30,723 nt of DNA, taken from an uncultured Ignavibacteriota bacterium (lineage in GTDB: Bacteria > Bacteroidota > Ignavibacteria > Tepidaquicellales > Tepidaquicellaceae). Below are positions 1-8,759 of the stretch, in pieces. The stretch spans positions 1-30,723 of the forward strand of contig CALGII010000015.1 of the NCBI GenBank assembly GCA_937915485.1. Direction: 5' to 3'. Below the pieces are notes generated by a model. It was not told where the DNA came from. It saw nothing but the letters and a program-made list of their open reading frames with translations, and made no database searches. The translations under genes were made by a program, and so were the position numbers. How positions within the stretch are numbered: position 1 is the first letter of the stretch; every line of letters starts with the position of its first letter.

Positions 1-341
1 GCTCGCCTAAAGCGGATTACGACGCCTTCTTCTTATACAAACGGCAGGGCGGCGAAGGACAGAATATTACTTACTTCTGCGACGGCGAGGGCAGGGTGAT
101 AAGATTGTCTCTCTCTGTCCAAAGACTACAATCTATGGAGTGCAGGTTCTTCTATGTAGATAACAGAATCTCAAAAATCTCTTTCTCCGAACTTGGTCCG
201 GATTATTATGACAAATTGTCTGTGACTTCGGTTTATGCATACGGAAATAACGGGCTGATTGATTCTCAGTCCTCCGAATTATCGGGTGGCGTCTTAATGA
301 AAGCGGCTTACTCATATACCTTCTACGGAAATGAAAACTAA
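1..341 (+). CDS. 3' end of an unknown protein (partial)
   Basis: The reading frame is open from the left edge to the TAA at 339-341, giving about 112 residues without their N-terminus. An internal ATG at 96 exists, but codons before it continue in frame with normal composition, so the gene almost certainly begins outside the window. The tail is rich in Tyr, Phe and Ser (for example FFYVDN and YSYTFYGNEN) and alternates in a way that suggests beta strands. I recognise no domain or catalytic motif. Its last 11 bases overlap the start of the next gene, so the two are probably translated from one message. Function is unknown. Confidence 0.7.
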   Translation, partial: SPKADYDAFFLYKRQGGEGQNITYFCDGEGRVIRLSLSVQRLQSMECRFFYVDNRISKISFSELGPDYYDKLSVTSVYAYGNNGLIDSQSSELSGGVLMKAAYSYTFYGNEN

Positions 342-660
342 TCTTAAATATCATCATTTGGGTATACCGGTCAAAGAACCTCAGACAGGTGAAGTTTACC
401 TGAAAGATTATAAAGCGTATCACGTCGGCTTTGAAACAAGTGAATTCGGCATCGAACTTATGAGGTATGAAGACGACTGCACTCTGCCTGAAATTGTTAA
501 GACTAAACCGCACGTCGCTTTCGAAGTGGATGACGTCTTTGAAGCCGTTAAAGGTCGAAATGTGATTATTGAACCGAACTCTCCCTCCGAAGGCTGCATC
601 GTTGCGTTCATCGAAGAGAATGGTTATCCGGTTGAGTTTATTCAAATAACTGGAAAATAA
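331..660 (+). CDS. VOC family (glyoxalase/bleomycin-resistance fold) protein
   Basis: A 109-residue protein with the layout of a single vicinal-oxygen-chelate module. It opens with KYHHLGIPV, and candidate metal ligands are spaced as in the family: H9, E42 (in GIELM), H61 (in KPHVAFEVDD) and E102 (in VEFIQ). VOC proteins use such residues to hold a divalent metal and act as lyases, isomerases, dioxygenases or drug-binding proteins, and a lone small module is often annotated only to fold. It should be cytoplasmic, since no signal peptide is visible. The start ATG lies inside the end of the upstream gene, indicating translational coupling. The substrate cannot be told from sequence. Confidence 0.8.
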   Translation: MKTNLKYHHLGIPVKEPQTGEVYLKDYKAYHVGFETSEFGIELMRYEDDCTLPEIVKTKPHVAFEVDDVFEAVKGRNVIIEPNSPSEGCIVAFIEENGYPVEFIQITGK

Positions 661-690
661 AACGCCGGCGATGTTTCGCAGGCGTTTTAA
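660..690. terminator. bidirectional intrinsic terminator between convergent genes
   Basis: AAACGCC (660-666) pairs with GGCGTTT (681-687) around a 14-base loop. The stem is A-rich on its 5' side and T-rich on its 3' side, so it can work in both directions. It sits between the stop codons of the convergent VOC gene and NTF2-like gene. Confidence 0.65.
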
Positions 691-694
691 ATTC

Positions 695-1054
695 TTACGC
701 GAACAACGGAGCGTTGTCTATGTATATAAGGTAATCTTTTATTAGTTCGTCTTCCGTATGAAAAATGTTAGCGAACTTCACGCCCACTTTCTTGCCGTCT
801 TTTCTCGTGTACAGTACTTCTCCCTGCCATACGTATGAATTCTCCTTTTCGAAGATATCCTCAATCTTATGCTCGCTTCCGCCTATCATGTCGAAAAAAG
901 CTGCGACGTAATCCTTTGTTGCCTGCCTTCCCTTTACTTCAGGCTGATTTCCGAACCTGAATACGCAGTCTTCCGTTAGAAACTCCGAAAAACCCGCCGC
1001 GTCTTTTGTATCAATCGTCTTGCTTATGGCTTCAAGCCATTTTCTTGTTTCCAC
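695..1054 (-). CDS. NTF2-like / SnoaL-like domain protein
   Basis: A 119-residue protein with the cone-shaped NTF2-like fold pattern: an N-terminal helical part (WLEAISKTIDTKDAAGFSEF), then LTEDCVFRFGNQPEVKGRQA, typical of SnoaL-like proteins, and C-terminal strands (KVGVKFANIFHTEDELI). Members bind small hydrophobic ligands or act as isomerases and cyclases; many remain without a role. The start is GTG at 1052-1054, chosen because AGAAGGG (complement of 1061-1067) lies six bases upstream and the following residues fit the family start. It is about 33 bases downstream of the DUF1579 gene on the same strand, so the two are probably co-transcribed. The specific function is not known. Confidence 0.8.
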   Translation of the reverse strand: METRKWLEAISKTIDTKDAAGFSEFLTEDCVFRFGNQPEVKGRQATKDYVAAFFDMIGGSEHKIEDIFEKENSYVWQGEVLYTRKDGKKVGVKFANIFHTEDELIKDYLIYIDNAPLFA

Positions 1055-1087
1055 TATTGTCCCTTCTTCTTTATTTTTCCAATCCGC

Positions 1088-1648
1088 TTATTTGCGTGTG
1101 CAGTGCATTTCCATGTTCTTGATGTCCTTTCCCTCTATGACGCTGAACATTTCCATGTCAAATGTATTGTCGTCGATTATTTTTATCGTTTCCTTCATCG
1201 TCGATACACCCCCCGTCATCGGGTCGTTGTATTTACCGACATAAACGAACTTCTTCGATGCCTCGTCATATACACCTTCCATTAACATTATACCCGTTCC
1301 CAGATTATCCACCCACGTGCTGTAATATTTCTTCGCTGCATTGTCGTATCCCGTTACGCCGATGCCCTCAAAATCCATCCCCATCATCTTCCCGAAAACT
1401 TTCATCTGGCTGTATCGGTTCCCGAGCAGCATCTCGAATTTAGCCGTACCCGATGATGTTTGAGGCTCGGCAGACGGGTCCATCCACATCTTCGATGTGT
1501 AAGTCCAGTCACCGTTTAGTTTTGCCAGATCCTGATGCTCTTTCGCGGGCGTCATGTAGTCCATCCACTTCTTCATATCGTCGTCTTGCGCGAAAATGCC
1601 TGATGCGAATACTCCCGTCAGACATAAAAGTAATAAGATTTTTTTCAT
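1088..1648 (-). CDS. secreted DUF1579 family protein
   Basis: A 186-residue protein. Residues 1-20 are a Sec signal peptide (MKKILLLLCLTGVFASGIFA, probable cleavage after A20). The mature part matches DUF1579 in order: LNGDWTYTSKMWMDPSAEP, then GTAKFEMLLGNRYSQM, FEGIGVTGYDNAAKKYYSTW and NLGTGIMLMEGVYDE. These lie along a lipocalin-like beta barrel. Proteins of this family are common in soil and marine bacteria and have no established activity. It should be periplasmic or outer-membrane associated. An AGGG ribosome site lies about eight bases before the ATG. It leads the minus-strand pair with the NTF2-like gene. Confidence 0.85.
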   Translation of the reverse strand: MKKILLLLCLTGVFASGIFAQDDDMKKWMDYMTPAKEHQDLAKLNGDWTYTSKMWMDPSAEPQTSSGTAKFEMLLGNRYSQMKVFGKMMGMDFEGIGVTGYDNAAKKYYSTWVDNLGTGIMLMEGVYDEASKKFVYVGKYNDPMTGGVSTMKETIKIIDDNTFDMEMFSVIEGKDIKNMEMHCTRK

Positions 1649-1904
1649 AGATTTTTCCCTTATGTTTTGAAAAGTTTAATATTAGAACAAAGAAATTAGC
1701 GAAAAAATTCTTAATAAAATTGTGATATGCAAGTGTATAGGACATTATAAAACACTTCGAAATCTGTAATAAATGCTCTTTTTGTGCCGCTTTAATTGTT
1801 TCTTGTATCCATTTTGTTTATTTTTTATTTCGATTTATCTTGGATTTCCGTGTAACGAAACGTAATGTCGTGTTCTTACGTATAGAACTTAAGAAATTTC
1901 CCTT
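1649..1904. promoter_or_regulatory. divergent intergenic region with presumed promoters
   Basis: A 256-base AT-rich gap separates the divergent DUF1579 and glycosyltransferase genes and must hold both promoters. I see no hairpin, repeat or credible small gene in it, and no convincing Shine-Dalgarno site in front of the glycosyltransferase ATG. The promoter positions themselves cannot be fixed by eye. Confidence 0.35.
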
Positions 1905-3437
1905 ATGAAATATAAACTTTCTGATTATAAGCACGTAATTATTGTTTCACTCGCTTATTTCGCTGTTTTATTCTCCTCTTCTTTTACGAAAGGCTACGAA
2001 TATTTTATCGATGAATTTTATTACATTGCCTGCGCGAACAATCCCGCCGCCGGATACGTCGATCATCCTCCACTGGCGCCGCTCATATTAACCGTGCTTA
2101 CTTTTATTTTTGGTGATTCTGTCTATTCAATCAGGTTCCTGGCTTCTCTTGCATCAGCAGGAACTGTCTTTATGGCAGGCCTGCTTGCTGAAAAATTCGG
2201 CGGAGGAAAAATATCTCAATTAATCGCCTCGCTATGCGTTATTGCCTCTCCGGTTTTTCCTGTCTTTGGCGGATTTTATTCTATGAACGTATTTGAACCG
2301 CTTCTTTGCTCATTCGTTTTTTGGTATTTGGCGAAAATGATTCTCGAAAAAGAGAAGAAATACTGGATTAACATTGGAATTTTGTTTGGCCTCCTGATGA
2401 TGAATAAACATACTGCGGCGCTCTGCATAATATTTATTGTTCTTTCCTTGCTGTTCACGGAACACAGGAAATTATTGGCATCAAAATATTTCCTGTATGG
2501 CGCCCTTATTGCTTTTGTAATTTTCCTGCCGAACCTAATCTGGCAGGTCTTAAACGGCTATCCCTCGCTTGAATTCTATGTTACAAACATTACTGGAAAA
2601 AACATTCATGTGCCGTATACGGAATTCTTAATAATGCAATTGCTGACTTATAATCCGTTTCTTGTTCCTCTATTTATATTTGTAGCCGGTTTTCTGATTT
2701 TTAAAAATCGGAAGTTCCGTATTTTCGGAATGATTTTTCTCTTTACGATAATTTTCTTCTTGATTACTAGAAACAGCAGGTTCGATAGAACTGCATTTTC
2801 TTATTTGTGCGTCATTCCTGCAGGAGCGGTCCTGATTGAAAACTTTATTAAAACACATAAATCGCGGTGGATGTTCACGGCAGCGGGTTTTCTCGTCTTC
2901 GTGTATGCGTTTATTGCCGTGCCTATGTTCCTTCCTTATCTGAACTACGGGAATACAGCAAAACTCACTTCCTTTGTAGGACTGAATACCGAAATCGAAA
3001 AGGGTAACCGCCCGCTAATCGCGCAAACCATCGCCGACAGAATCGGATGGGAAGAAAAAGTCGATATGGTCGGGAAAGTGTATCTGTCGCTTTCCGAAGA
3101 AGAAAGAAAAAATACCCTGATTGCCGCGACAAATTACGGCGCTGCTGGAGCGTTAGAACTTTACGGGAAGAAATACGGATTCGTTAACGTCGTGAGCGGT
3201 CATAATAATTATTATCTCTGGAGTAAAAAAAGATTGAATGGCAATATCCTTCTTCAATTGTCAGATACAGGCTCTTATAATGGTCTGAAAGAATCCTTTG
3301 AATATGTAGAAAAATCAGGCGAAATATTTGATAATATTTATTGCACCCCGCACGAAAGAAACCTGACCGTTTTTATATGCAAAAATCCGAAATATAATAA
3401 TCAAGAATTGCTGGAAAGAGGAAAAAGATTTTATTAA
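1905..3437 (+). CDS. glycosyltransferase family 39 (ArnT/PMT-like) integral membrane protein
   Basis: A 510-residue polytopic protein of the GT-C class. After the first membrane helix (about residues 9-26), the first extracytoplasmic loop carries FIDEFYYIACANNPAAGYVDHPPLAPL. This has the acidic D36-E37 pair and the later HPPL typical of the GT39 group, which transfers sugars from polyprenyl-phosphate carriers. About ten further hydrophobic segments follow to about residue 350. A soluble domain, presumably periplasmic, fills roughly 380-510 (TLIAATNYGAAGALELYGKK onward). Acceptor (lipid, protein or glycan) is not predictable. The gene stands alone: no adjacent genes for undecaprenyl-phosphate sugar synthesis are present. 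Confidence 0.85.
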   Translation: MKYKLSDYKHVIIVSLAYFAVLFSSSFTKGYEYFIDEFYYIACANNPAAGYVDHPPLAPLILTVLTFIFGDSVYSIRFLASLASAGTVFMAGLLAEKFGGGKISQLIASLCVIASPVFPVFGGFYSMNVFEPLLCSFVFWYLAKMILEKEKKYWINIGILFGLLMMNKHTAALCIIFIVLSLLFTEHRKLLASKYFLYGALIAFVIFLPNLIWQVLNGYPSLEFYVTNITGKNIHVPYTEFLIMQLLTYNPFLVPLFIFVAGFLIFKNRKFRIFGMIFLFTIIFFLITRNSRFDRTAFSYLCVIPAGAVLIENFIKTHKSRWMFTAAGFLVFVYAFIAVPMFLPYLNYGNTAKLTSFVGLNTEIEKGNRPLIAQTIADRIGWEEKVDMVGKVYLSLSEEERKNTLIAATNYGAAGALELYGKKYGFVNVVSGHNNYYLWSKKRLNGNILLQLSDTGSYNGLKESFEYVEKSGEIFDNIYCTPHERNLTVFICKNPKYNNQELLERGKRFY

Positions 3438-3544
3438 ACCTTGTTTTTTTATGTAATTAGTGGACGAAATATTCAATTTCATTATATTTTTCTTTTTGAT
3501 ACTTTATTTGTTCAAAACAGTTTAATCATAATCGGGAGGATTAT

Positions 3545-3994
3545 TTGAAAAGCCTTTTTGACAGATCCGTGAATCTTGAGTTAATCAACAGAATTGATTC
3601 TTTGTCCGCGGATTCGAAACCGCTCTGGGGTTCTATGACCTCTTCGCAAATGCTGATGCATTGTACAGTTAGTTTCAAACTTGCTTTCGGTGAAATGATT
3701 CCGGAACATAATGAATCATATCTTAATATCGGCAGGCTCGTCCGTGACAGGCTGTTCGATACAGACGTCTTTAATAAGAACCTCGCCACTACAAAGGAGT
3801 TCCTTGTCGAGGATAACTGTAAGTTTGATGATAATAAAATACTATTGACCGCTTACGTTAAAAGATTCGCAGGCGCGGGTCCTGAATATTCCGATTGCGG
3901 AAAACATCCGTATTTCGGACAATTGAATATGCAGGAATGGGATTCGCTTATTTACAAGCACTTGAATCACCATCTGTTGCAATTCGGAGTCTAA
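3545..3994 (+). CDS. DUF1569 (DinB-like) protein
   Basis: A 149-residue four-helix-bundle protein of the DinB/YfiT superfamily. The family pattern is clear: LWGSMTSSQMLMHC near the start with H39, then HPYFGQLNMQEWDSLIYKH and HLNHHLLQF at the end, providing H139, H142 and H143 as candidate metal ligands. DinB-like proteins bind a divalent metal with three histidines; some are thiol-dependent transferases, but DUF1569 members are uncharacterised. The start is TTG at 3545, preferred because GGGAGG (3534-3539) lies five bases upstream and no nearer ATG preserves the N-terminal helix. The OsmC-like gene follows after 15 bases, so the pair probably forms an operon, perhaps linked to thiol or oxidative stress (inference). 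Confidence 0.85.
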   Translation: MKSLFDRSVNLELINRIDSLSADSKPLWGSMTSSQMLMHCTVSFKLAFGEMIPEHNESYLNIGRLVRDRLFDTDVFNKNLATTKEFLVEDNCKFDDNKILLTAYVKRFAGAGPEYSDCGKHPYFGQLNMQEWDSLIYKHLNHHLLQFGV

Positions 3995-4009
3995 AATAAT
4001 TTAAAACTT

Positions 4010-4435
4010 ATGGATGACAATTTTAAAGTTTCTATGAAACTTGCTAACGATAAACTCTTGTTCAAAGGGAGGTCGAGGGATAATGAAGAAGTTAGTATGG
4101 ACTATTTTCCTCCGCTCGGCGACGGTGCGGGTTATACGGGACTCGAACTTCTGCTTATGAGTTTCTCGGGCTGCAGCGCGACTTCGGTCGTTTTCTTGCT
4201 TAGGAAAATGGGAAAAACAATCGAGTCGATGACTATTAATTCCGAAGGAATTAAAAACGAAGAACTTCCCCGCGCGTTCAGGGAAATTAAAATCAAATAT
4301 ACGATCGAATCACAGGACGTTAATGCCGCCGATGTGTCGAAAGCAATCAAACTTTCCGAAGACTCTGTCTGTCCCGTTTGGTCTATGATAAAAGGTAATG
4401 TTGACGTGATTCCTGAATTTGAGATTATTTCCTGA
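4010..4435 (+). CDS. OsmC/Ohr family protein
   Basis: A 141-residue protein with both redox cysteines of the OsmC/Ohr superfamily: C55 in LLLMSFSGCSATSVVFLLRK and C121 in LSEDSVCPVWSMIKG. The order of N-terminal beta strands, a long helix carrying the first Cys, and a second helix carrying the second Cys fits the OsmC-like (YhfA-type) subgroup. Relatives reduce organic hydroperoxides using lipoyl or other thiols; the YhfA subgroup has no fixed substrate. It is cytoplasmic and probably co-transcribed with the DinB-like gene just upstream. No terminator is evident after it. Confidence 0.88.
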   Translation: MDDNFKVSMKLANDKLLFKGRSRDNEEVSMDYFPPLGDGAGYTGLELLLMSFSGCSATSVVFLLRKMGKTIESMTINSEGIKNEELPRAFREIKIKYTIESQDVNAADVSKAIKLSEDSVCPVWSMIKGNVDVIPEFEIIS

Positions 4436-4527
4436 TTGCTTTTTCCGTACCGCTTAAGAGAATTGAAATATGTCTGCATTTCCTATAAGTTGAATATTAT
4501 TATATAATATTTAGCGTACAATACCTG

Positions 4528-7176
4528 ATGAGAATACTGCTTTTCGTTTTATCGCTTGCTTTTTGCCTTCAAGGTCTGCCTCTGTTCACGAGCGCTCAGA
4601 TTGTACGTGATTCCGAATTTGATTCAGCGCTGGAAACTCTCTATCAGACCCAGATTGAACTCGCGGGGAAAAAAATGGATAAAGCCTTTAACGTCCTTAA
4701 TGACGCTAAAAATACGGATGAAAAGCAGGCTCTGAAATTTATGCTCGCCTGTTTGCCGTTGAGTGACCTCGCCGACTATGAAGAAAGTTATTTCCTCGAT
4801 AACGTGCGTATGTCATTGAAAGCGCGCGAAGAAACGGCTTGGGGAAAGAGCATTCCGGGCGATATTTTCTTGAACTTCGTTCTTCCCGTACGCGTGAATA
4901 ATGAAAACCTCGATGATTTCAGAACCGAAATGTATGACGAGATTTTCGATAGAGTCAAAGACCTGACGATGGAGCAGGCCGCGCTTGAAATTAATCACTG
5001 GTGCCACGAAAAAGTTACTTATCGCCCGACTGACGAAAGAACAAGCGCTCCGTTAAGCACAATCAGGACGTCTTACGGTAGATGCGGAGAAGAATCCACA
5101 TTCTTCGTTGCCGCTCTGAGAACCGCAGGTATTCCCGCAAGACAGGTATATACCCCGCGCTGGGCGCATACTGACGATAACCACGCCTGGGTTGAAGTAT
5201 GGGTGGATGGGAAATGGTACTTCCTTGGTGCCTGCGAACCCTCTCCCGCTCTTAATATGGGCTGGTTTGCTGTTCCGTCAACCCGAACAATGCTCGTTAA
5301 TACAAGGGCCTTTGGTTTGTATAGGGGTGATGAACCCGTTATAGTTCGTGAAAAAAGATTTGCTGAATTAAATAGAACTGGAAATTATACTCCGGTTAAG
5401 AAAATTTTCGTTGTTGTCAGTGATGCATCGGGCGTTCCTGTTCAAAATGCAAAGGTGGAATATAAATTGTATAATTACGCCGAGTTCTATCCGCTTGCAA
5501 AAACATATACGGACACGTCCGGTATTACAGACTTCACTTCGGGTCTTGGCTCGCTTCTTATCTGGGCAAGCAAGAATGACGATTTCGGCTATAAGGTTAT
5601 AACCGTTAAAGACGCCGATACAATTCGCGTCGTGATAGGGGATGGTTTTATCGATGGGAAATATGAGGAATGCCATCTCGTGCCTCCTCAGGAACAGAAA
5701 ATTACTGCGGTTCAGGATGCTGATGTAAAACTAAATGACCTGAAACTTGCTCGCGAGGATTCAATCAGGAACAAATATATGAGCACTTTCAGGGATTCTT
5801 CCTGGGCGATTGGATTCCTGAAAGAAAACGGAGTTGCCGACAAATCCGCCGTCGGGTATATTACAGGAAGCGCGGGAAACTGGAAAGAAATTACCTCTTT
5901 CCTTAAAAATACTTCGGCTGAACATCGGACTTTGGCGGTTAAGTTGCTTGGCGTAATATCCGCTAAAGATTTGCGCGATACGAAGGAATCAATTCTTCGC
6001 GACCACTTGAATAACTCCCTCGCATTCTCGGGCAATTTTAAGGATGATAATAAGATTTTCGAAAAATATGTGATGTCGGGAAGAATTGCTAACGAAATGC
6101 TTACTGCCTGGAGATTACACGTTATCGGACATTATAAAAAAGTTTCTCGCGAGAGCGGAATGGAAATCAATCCGGAATCTATTGCAGAATGGATACTCGC
6201 GAACGTTAAAGTTGACAATGTAGCCAATATGCACTCCCGCGCTCCGCTTTCACCTCAGGGTGCCCTGGAACTCGGCGTCTGCGATTCTAAATCGAGAGAC
6301 ATATTGTTCGTCGCTTCCTGCAGGGCTTTCGGATTTCCCGCGCGCCTTAATCCGGCTTCTTTGGTTCCACAGTATCTCTCCGGTTCAACCTGGAAAGACG
6401 TTATATTCGATGGACAGGTGTCCGAAGCCGGTAAAAGAGGATTTGTGCATTTTGTTAACGAGGGTTCGTTTGTTCCGAAATATTATATCAATTTCACCAT
6501 CGGAATCTTCAGGAACGGAGTATTCAATTCCCTGGAATTCGATGAGGGCAAACCCCTTGACTCTTTTCCCGATTCGGTTGAAGTTCCGGCAGGGAAGTAT
6601 ATGCTCGTCACTGGTAACAGAAAAAGTGATGGCTCTGTCCTGAATGGAATTTATTTCTTTGAGGTTAAGGAAAACGAATTTAAAAACGTTGTTGTTAAAG
6701 TGTCGGATGTCGTCAGCCTTACAGAACGTTCGCTTAATATTGATTTCGAAACTGTTCTGGCGGAAAATGTTGCTGACGGCGTAATATCCTCTTTGAGCGG
6801 ACTGATGCAGGGAAACGATTGCGTCGTCTCGTTAATCGATCCCGATAAAGAACCGACTAAACACCTTCTGAACGATATTGCCGCGGTGAAGTACGAACTC
6901 GATGCTTTAAACCTGAAATTCATATTTCTGGTCGAGCCTGGTTTGAATAAGGATTTACTGAAAAACTTTACAAGGGATAACCTGCCCGTTAACTCGGTAT
7001 TTGCTTATGATAAAGAGAATTTGTTGTTGAATAAAATTAGGAATTCTTTTAAATCCGATAAAACAATAAATCTGCCCGTAGTGTTGATTCCCTCCGGTAA
7101 TGGTTCCGCTGAGGTTCTCCTTGACGGTTATTCGATTGGTTCGGGAGAACAGATTTTAAAGAAATTTAATAAATAA
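4528..7176 (+). CDS. exported transglutaminase-like protein with two Tg-like modules
   Basis: An 882-residue protein with a signal peptide (residues 1-23, ending LFTSA before Q24). The first transglutaminase-like core is intact: C186 in YGRCGEES, H219 in DDNHAWVEVW, and an acidic residue at E237 in LGACEPSP. A beta-sandwich segment follows (about 290-375). A second Tg-like segment (about 575-625) has C585 in LELGVCDSKSRD and CRAFGFPARLNP but no matching His. The last 110 residues resemble a thioredoxin-like fold with a proline-preceded strand (NLPVVLIPSG) but no CxxC. This layout matches long Bacteroidetes transglutaminase-domain proteins, which may be peptidases or cross-linking enzymes; none is well characterised. 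It leads a likely operon with murI (19-base gap) and cutC. Confidence 0.85.
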   Translation: MRILLFVLSLAFCLQGLPLFTSAQIVRDSEFDSALETLYQTQIELAGKKMDKAFNVLNDAKNTDEKQALKFMLACLPLSDLADYEESYFLDNVRMSLKAREETAWGKSIPGDIFLNFVLPVRVNNENLDDFRTEMYDEIFDRVKDLTMEQAALEINHWCHEKVTYRPTDERTSAPLSTIRTSYGRCGEESTFFVAALRTAGIPARQVYTPRWAHTDDNHAWVEVWVDGKWYFLGACEPSPALNMGWFAVPSTRTMLVNTRAFGLYRGDEPVIVREKRFAELNRTGNYTPVKKIFVVVSDASGVPVQNAKVEYKLYNYAEFYPLAKTYTDTSGITDFTSGLGSLLIWASKNDDFGYKVITVKDADTIRVVIGDGFIDGKYEECHLVPPQEQKITAVQDADVKLNDLKLAREDSIRNKYMSTFRDSSWAIGFLKENGVADKSAVGYITGSAGNWKEITSFLKNTSAEHRTLAVKLLGVISAKDLRDTKESILRDHLNNSLAFSGNFKDDNKIFEKYVMSGRIANEMLTAWRLHVIGHYKKVSRESGMEINPESIAEWILANVKVDNVANMHSRAPLSPQGALELGVCDSKSRDILFVASCRAFGFPARLNPASLVPQYLSGSTWKDVIFDGQVSEAGKRGFVHFVNEGSFVPKYYINFTIGIFRNGVFNSLEFDEGKPLDSFPDSVEVPAGKYMLVTGNRKSDGSVLNGIYFFEVKENEFKNVVVKVSDVVSLTERSLNIDFETVLAENVADGVISSLSGLMQGNDCVVSLIDPDKEPTKHLLNDIAAVKYELDALNLKFIFLVEPGLNKDLLKNFTRDNLPVNSVFAYDKENLLLNKIRNSFKSDKTINLPVVLIPSGNGSAEVLLDGYSIGSGEQILKKFNK

Positions 7177-7195
7177 TTATTCGGAAAGTCTGTTT

Positions 7196-7975
7196 ATGGA
7201 AGAATGTGAAAAGAATATTGCGTTTTTTGATTCAGGCATTGGCGGTATGAATGTCTTGCGGGATGCTTTGAATACGCTTCCTCGGGAAAATTATATCTAT
7301 TTCGCCGATACAGACAACGTTCCTTATGGAATTAAGTCTCACGACGAAGTAAGGGGATTTATCGGTAAAGCGGTCGAATTCCTTTGCGGAATGAATATTA
7401 AACTCCTTGTGGTCGCGTGCAATACTGCAACGAGCCTCGCTATTAAACATCTTAGAGAGAAATATTCGTTTCCGATTATCGGTATGGAACCTGCTGTTAA
7501 ACCTGCGATAGAAAATTCATCTCAAAAACGTGTGCTCGTCGCTGCTACAACCCTTACACTTAAAGAAGAAAAACTCGAGAACCTGCTTAATGAAATAGAC
7601 ATAAACGGTATCGCGGATAAAATCGCTCTCGACGGCCTCGTTAGATTCGCCGAGGATAGAAATTTTTCCGGGAATGAGCCCGCTGTTTACCTGAAAGAGA
7701 AATTCAGAAATATTGATTTCAAGGACTATGATGCTGTCGTTCTCGGATGCACCCATTTTAATTACTACGAAAATATGATTAAGGATATTATCGGTCTTGA
7801 TGACGTTAAAATTATTGACGGAAACGAAGGTACTGTGAAAAGACTGAAATCGATTCTTACTGAGAACAACCTTCTCAATAATAACGGCAGCGGGAAAATT
7901 ACTTACGTCAATTCTTGCAGAGTCATCTCGTCCGAAAAAGAGATTTCATACTACAACTCTTTGTTTACCGTATAA
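7196..7975 (+). CDS. murI: glutamate racemase
   Basis: A 259-residue cytoplasmic enzyme that interconverts L- and D-glutamate without cofactor, supplying D-Glu for peptidoglycan. The family landmarks are all present: FFDSGIGGMNVL at the N-terminus, FADTDNVPYG, the first catalytic Cys C75 in VACNTAT, and the second C185 in VVLGCTHFNYY. PIIGMEPAVKPA fits the central hinge. Length is normal. It begins 19 bases after the transglutaminase gene and ends 4 bases before cutC, so it lies inside an operon. This is a confident assignment at family and activity level. Confidence 0.95.
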   Translation: MEECEKNIAFFDSGIGGMNVLRDALNTLPRENYIYFADTDNVPYGIKSHDEVRGFIGKAVEFLCGMNIKLLVVACNTATSLAIKHLREKYSFPIIGMEPAVKPAIENSSQKRVLVAATTLTLKEEKLENLLNEIDINGIADKIALDGLVRFAEDRNFSGNEPAVYLKEKFRNIDFKDYDAVVLGCTHFNYYENMIKDIIGLDDVKIIDGNEGTVKRLKSILTENNLLNNNGSGKITYVNSCRVISSEKEISYYNSLFTV

Positions 7976-7979
7976 TCCT

Positions 7980-8639
7980 ATGAGAATAATTTATGAAATA
8001 GCATCCTTTGACTATGAATCTGCTGTGAAAGCCGCTGCCGCAGGCGCGGACAGAATTGAACTCTGCTCCGATAAGTCATCCGGAGGCGTTACCCCTTCCC
8101 TCGGTACGATTGAAAAGGCCCGCAGTGAAATCAAGAATGATTTGAACGTGATTATAAGAACAAGAGGAGGGAATTTTCGCTGCTCTGATTCCGAATTCGA
8201 AATAATGAAAAGAGACATTGTTCATTGCAGGAATGCGGGAGTGAACGGAATCGTCTTCGGTATCCTTAACGACCTCGGACAAATCGATGTGAAGCGAAAC
8301 CGCGAACTCGTCGAATTAGCCAGTCCGATGAGCGCGACATTCCACAGGGCTTTTGATTTGTTGCCCGAATACGAAAAAAGTCTCGAAGATGTAATTAGTT
8401 GCGGATTCGCCCGGTTGCTGACCTCGGGATGCCCGGGAAATGCTGTCGACGGTATCAGTGTAATTAAAAATCTTGTGAAACGGTCCGAAAGAAGAATTAT
8501 CGTTATGCCCGGCGGTAACGTGAGGAAAGATAATATCCGTCATATTGTTGATGCTACCGGCGTCCGCGAAGTACATTCATCATCAATTGATATTATCGGC
8601 TGTTATGAATTCCCACCCAAGTTCTGTACCAAATTGTGA
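7980..8639 (+). CDS. cutC: copper homeostasis protein CutC family
   Basis: A 219-residue TIM-barrel protein matching CutC through its length: YEIASFDYESAVKAAAAGA, DRIELCSDKSSGGVTPSLG, VIIRTRGGNF, GVNGIVFGIL, SATFHRAFDLL and a late LLTSGCPGNAVDG. It is slightly shorter than the usual 230-250 residues because the C-terminus stops early after ECH-like strand VREVHSSS. CutC was named for copper sensitivity of mutants, but its enzymatic or copper-binding role is unsettled, so the name should be read as a family label. It follows murI by four bases and ends the transglutaminase-murI-cutC operon. Confidence 0.92.
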   Translation: MRIIYEIASFDYESAVKAAAAGADRIELCSDKSSGGVTPSLGTIEKARSEIKNDLNVIIRTRGGNFRCSDSEFEIMKRDIVHCRNAGVNGIVFGILNDLGQIDVKRNRELVELASPMSATFHRAFDLLPEYEKSLEDVISCGFARLLTSGCPGNAVDGISVIKNLVKRSERRIIVMPGGNVRKDNIRHIVDATGVREVHSSSIDIIGCYEFPPKFCTKL

Positions 8640-8759
8640 AAATTGCCTCAAATCCTTACAAAAAAATTAATTTTATTTTCTTCGCTTCTGTTGATAATAT
8701 TTACCCGAAACTTTATTTTTATGCAGTTCGTATAATAAGAAACATTAAAGGGAGCAATT

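Noticed and set aside
133..645. 170-codon minus-strand reading frame across the VOC gene
   Set aside because: It is antisense to the VOC gene and the end of the partial gene, both with better coding signals; the translation has no domain and looks like a reverse-frame artefact.
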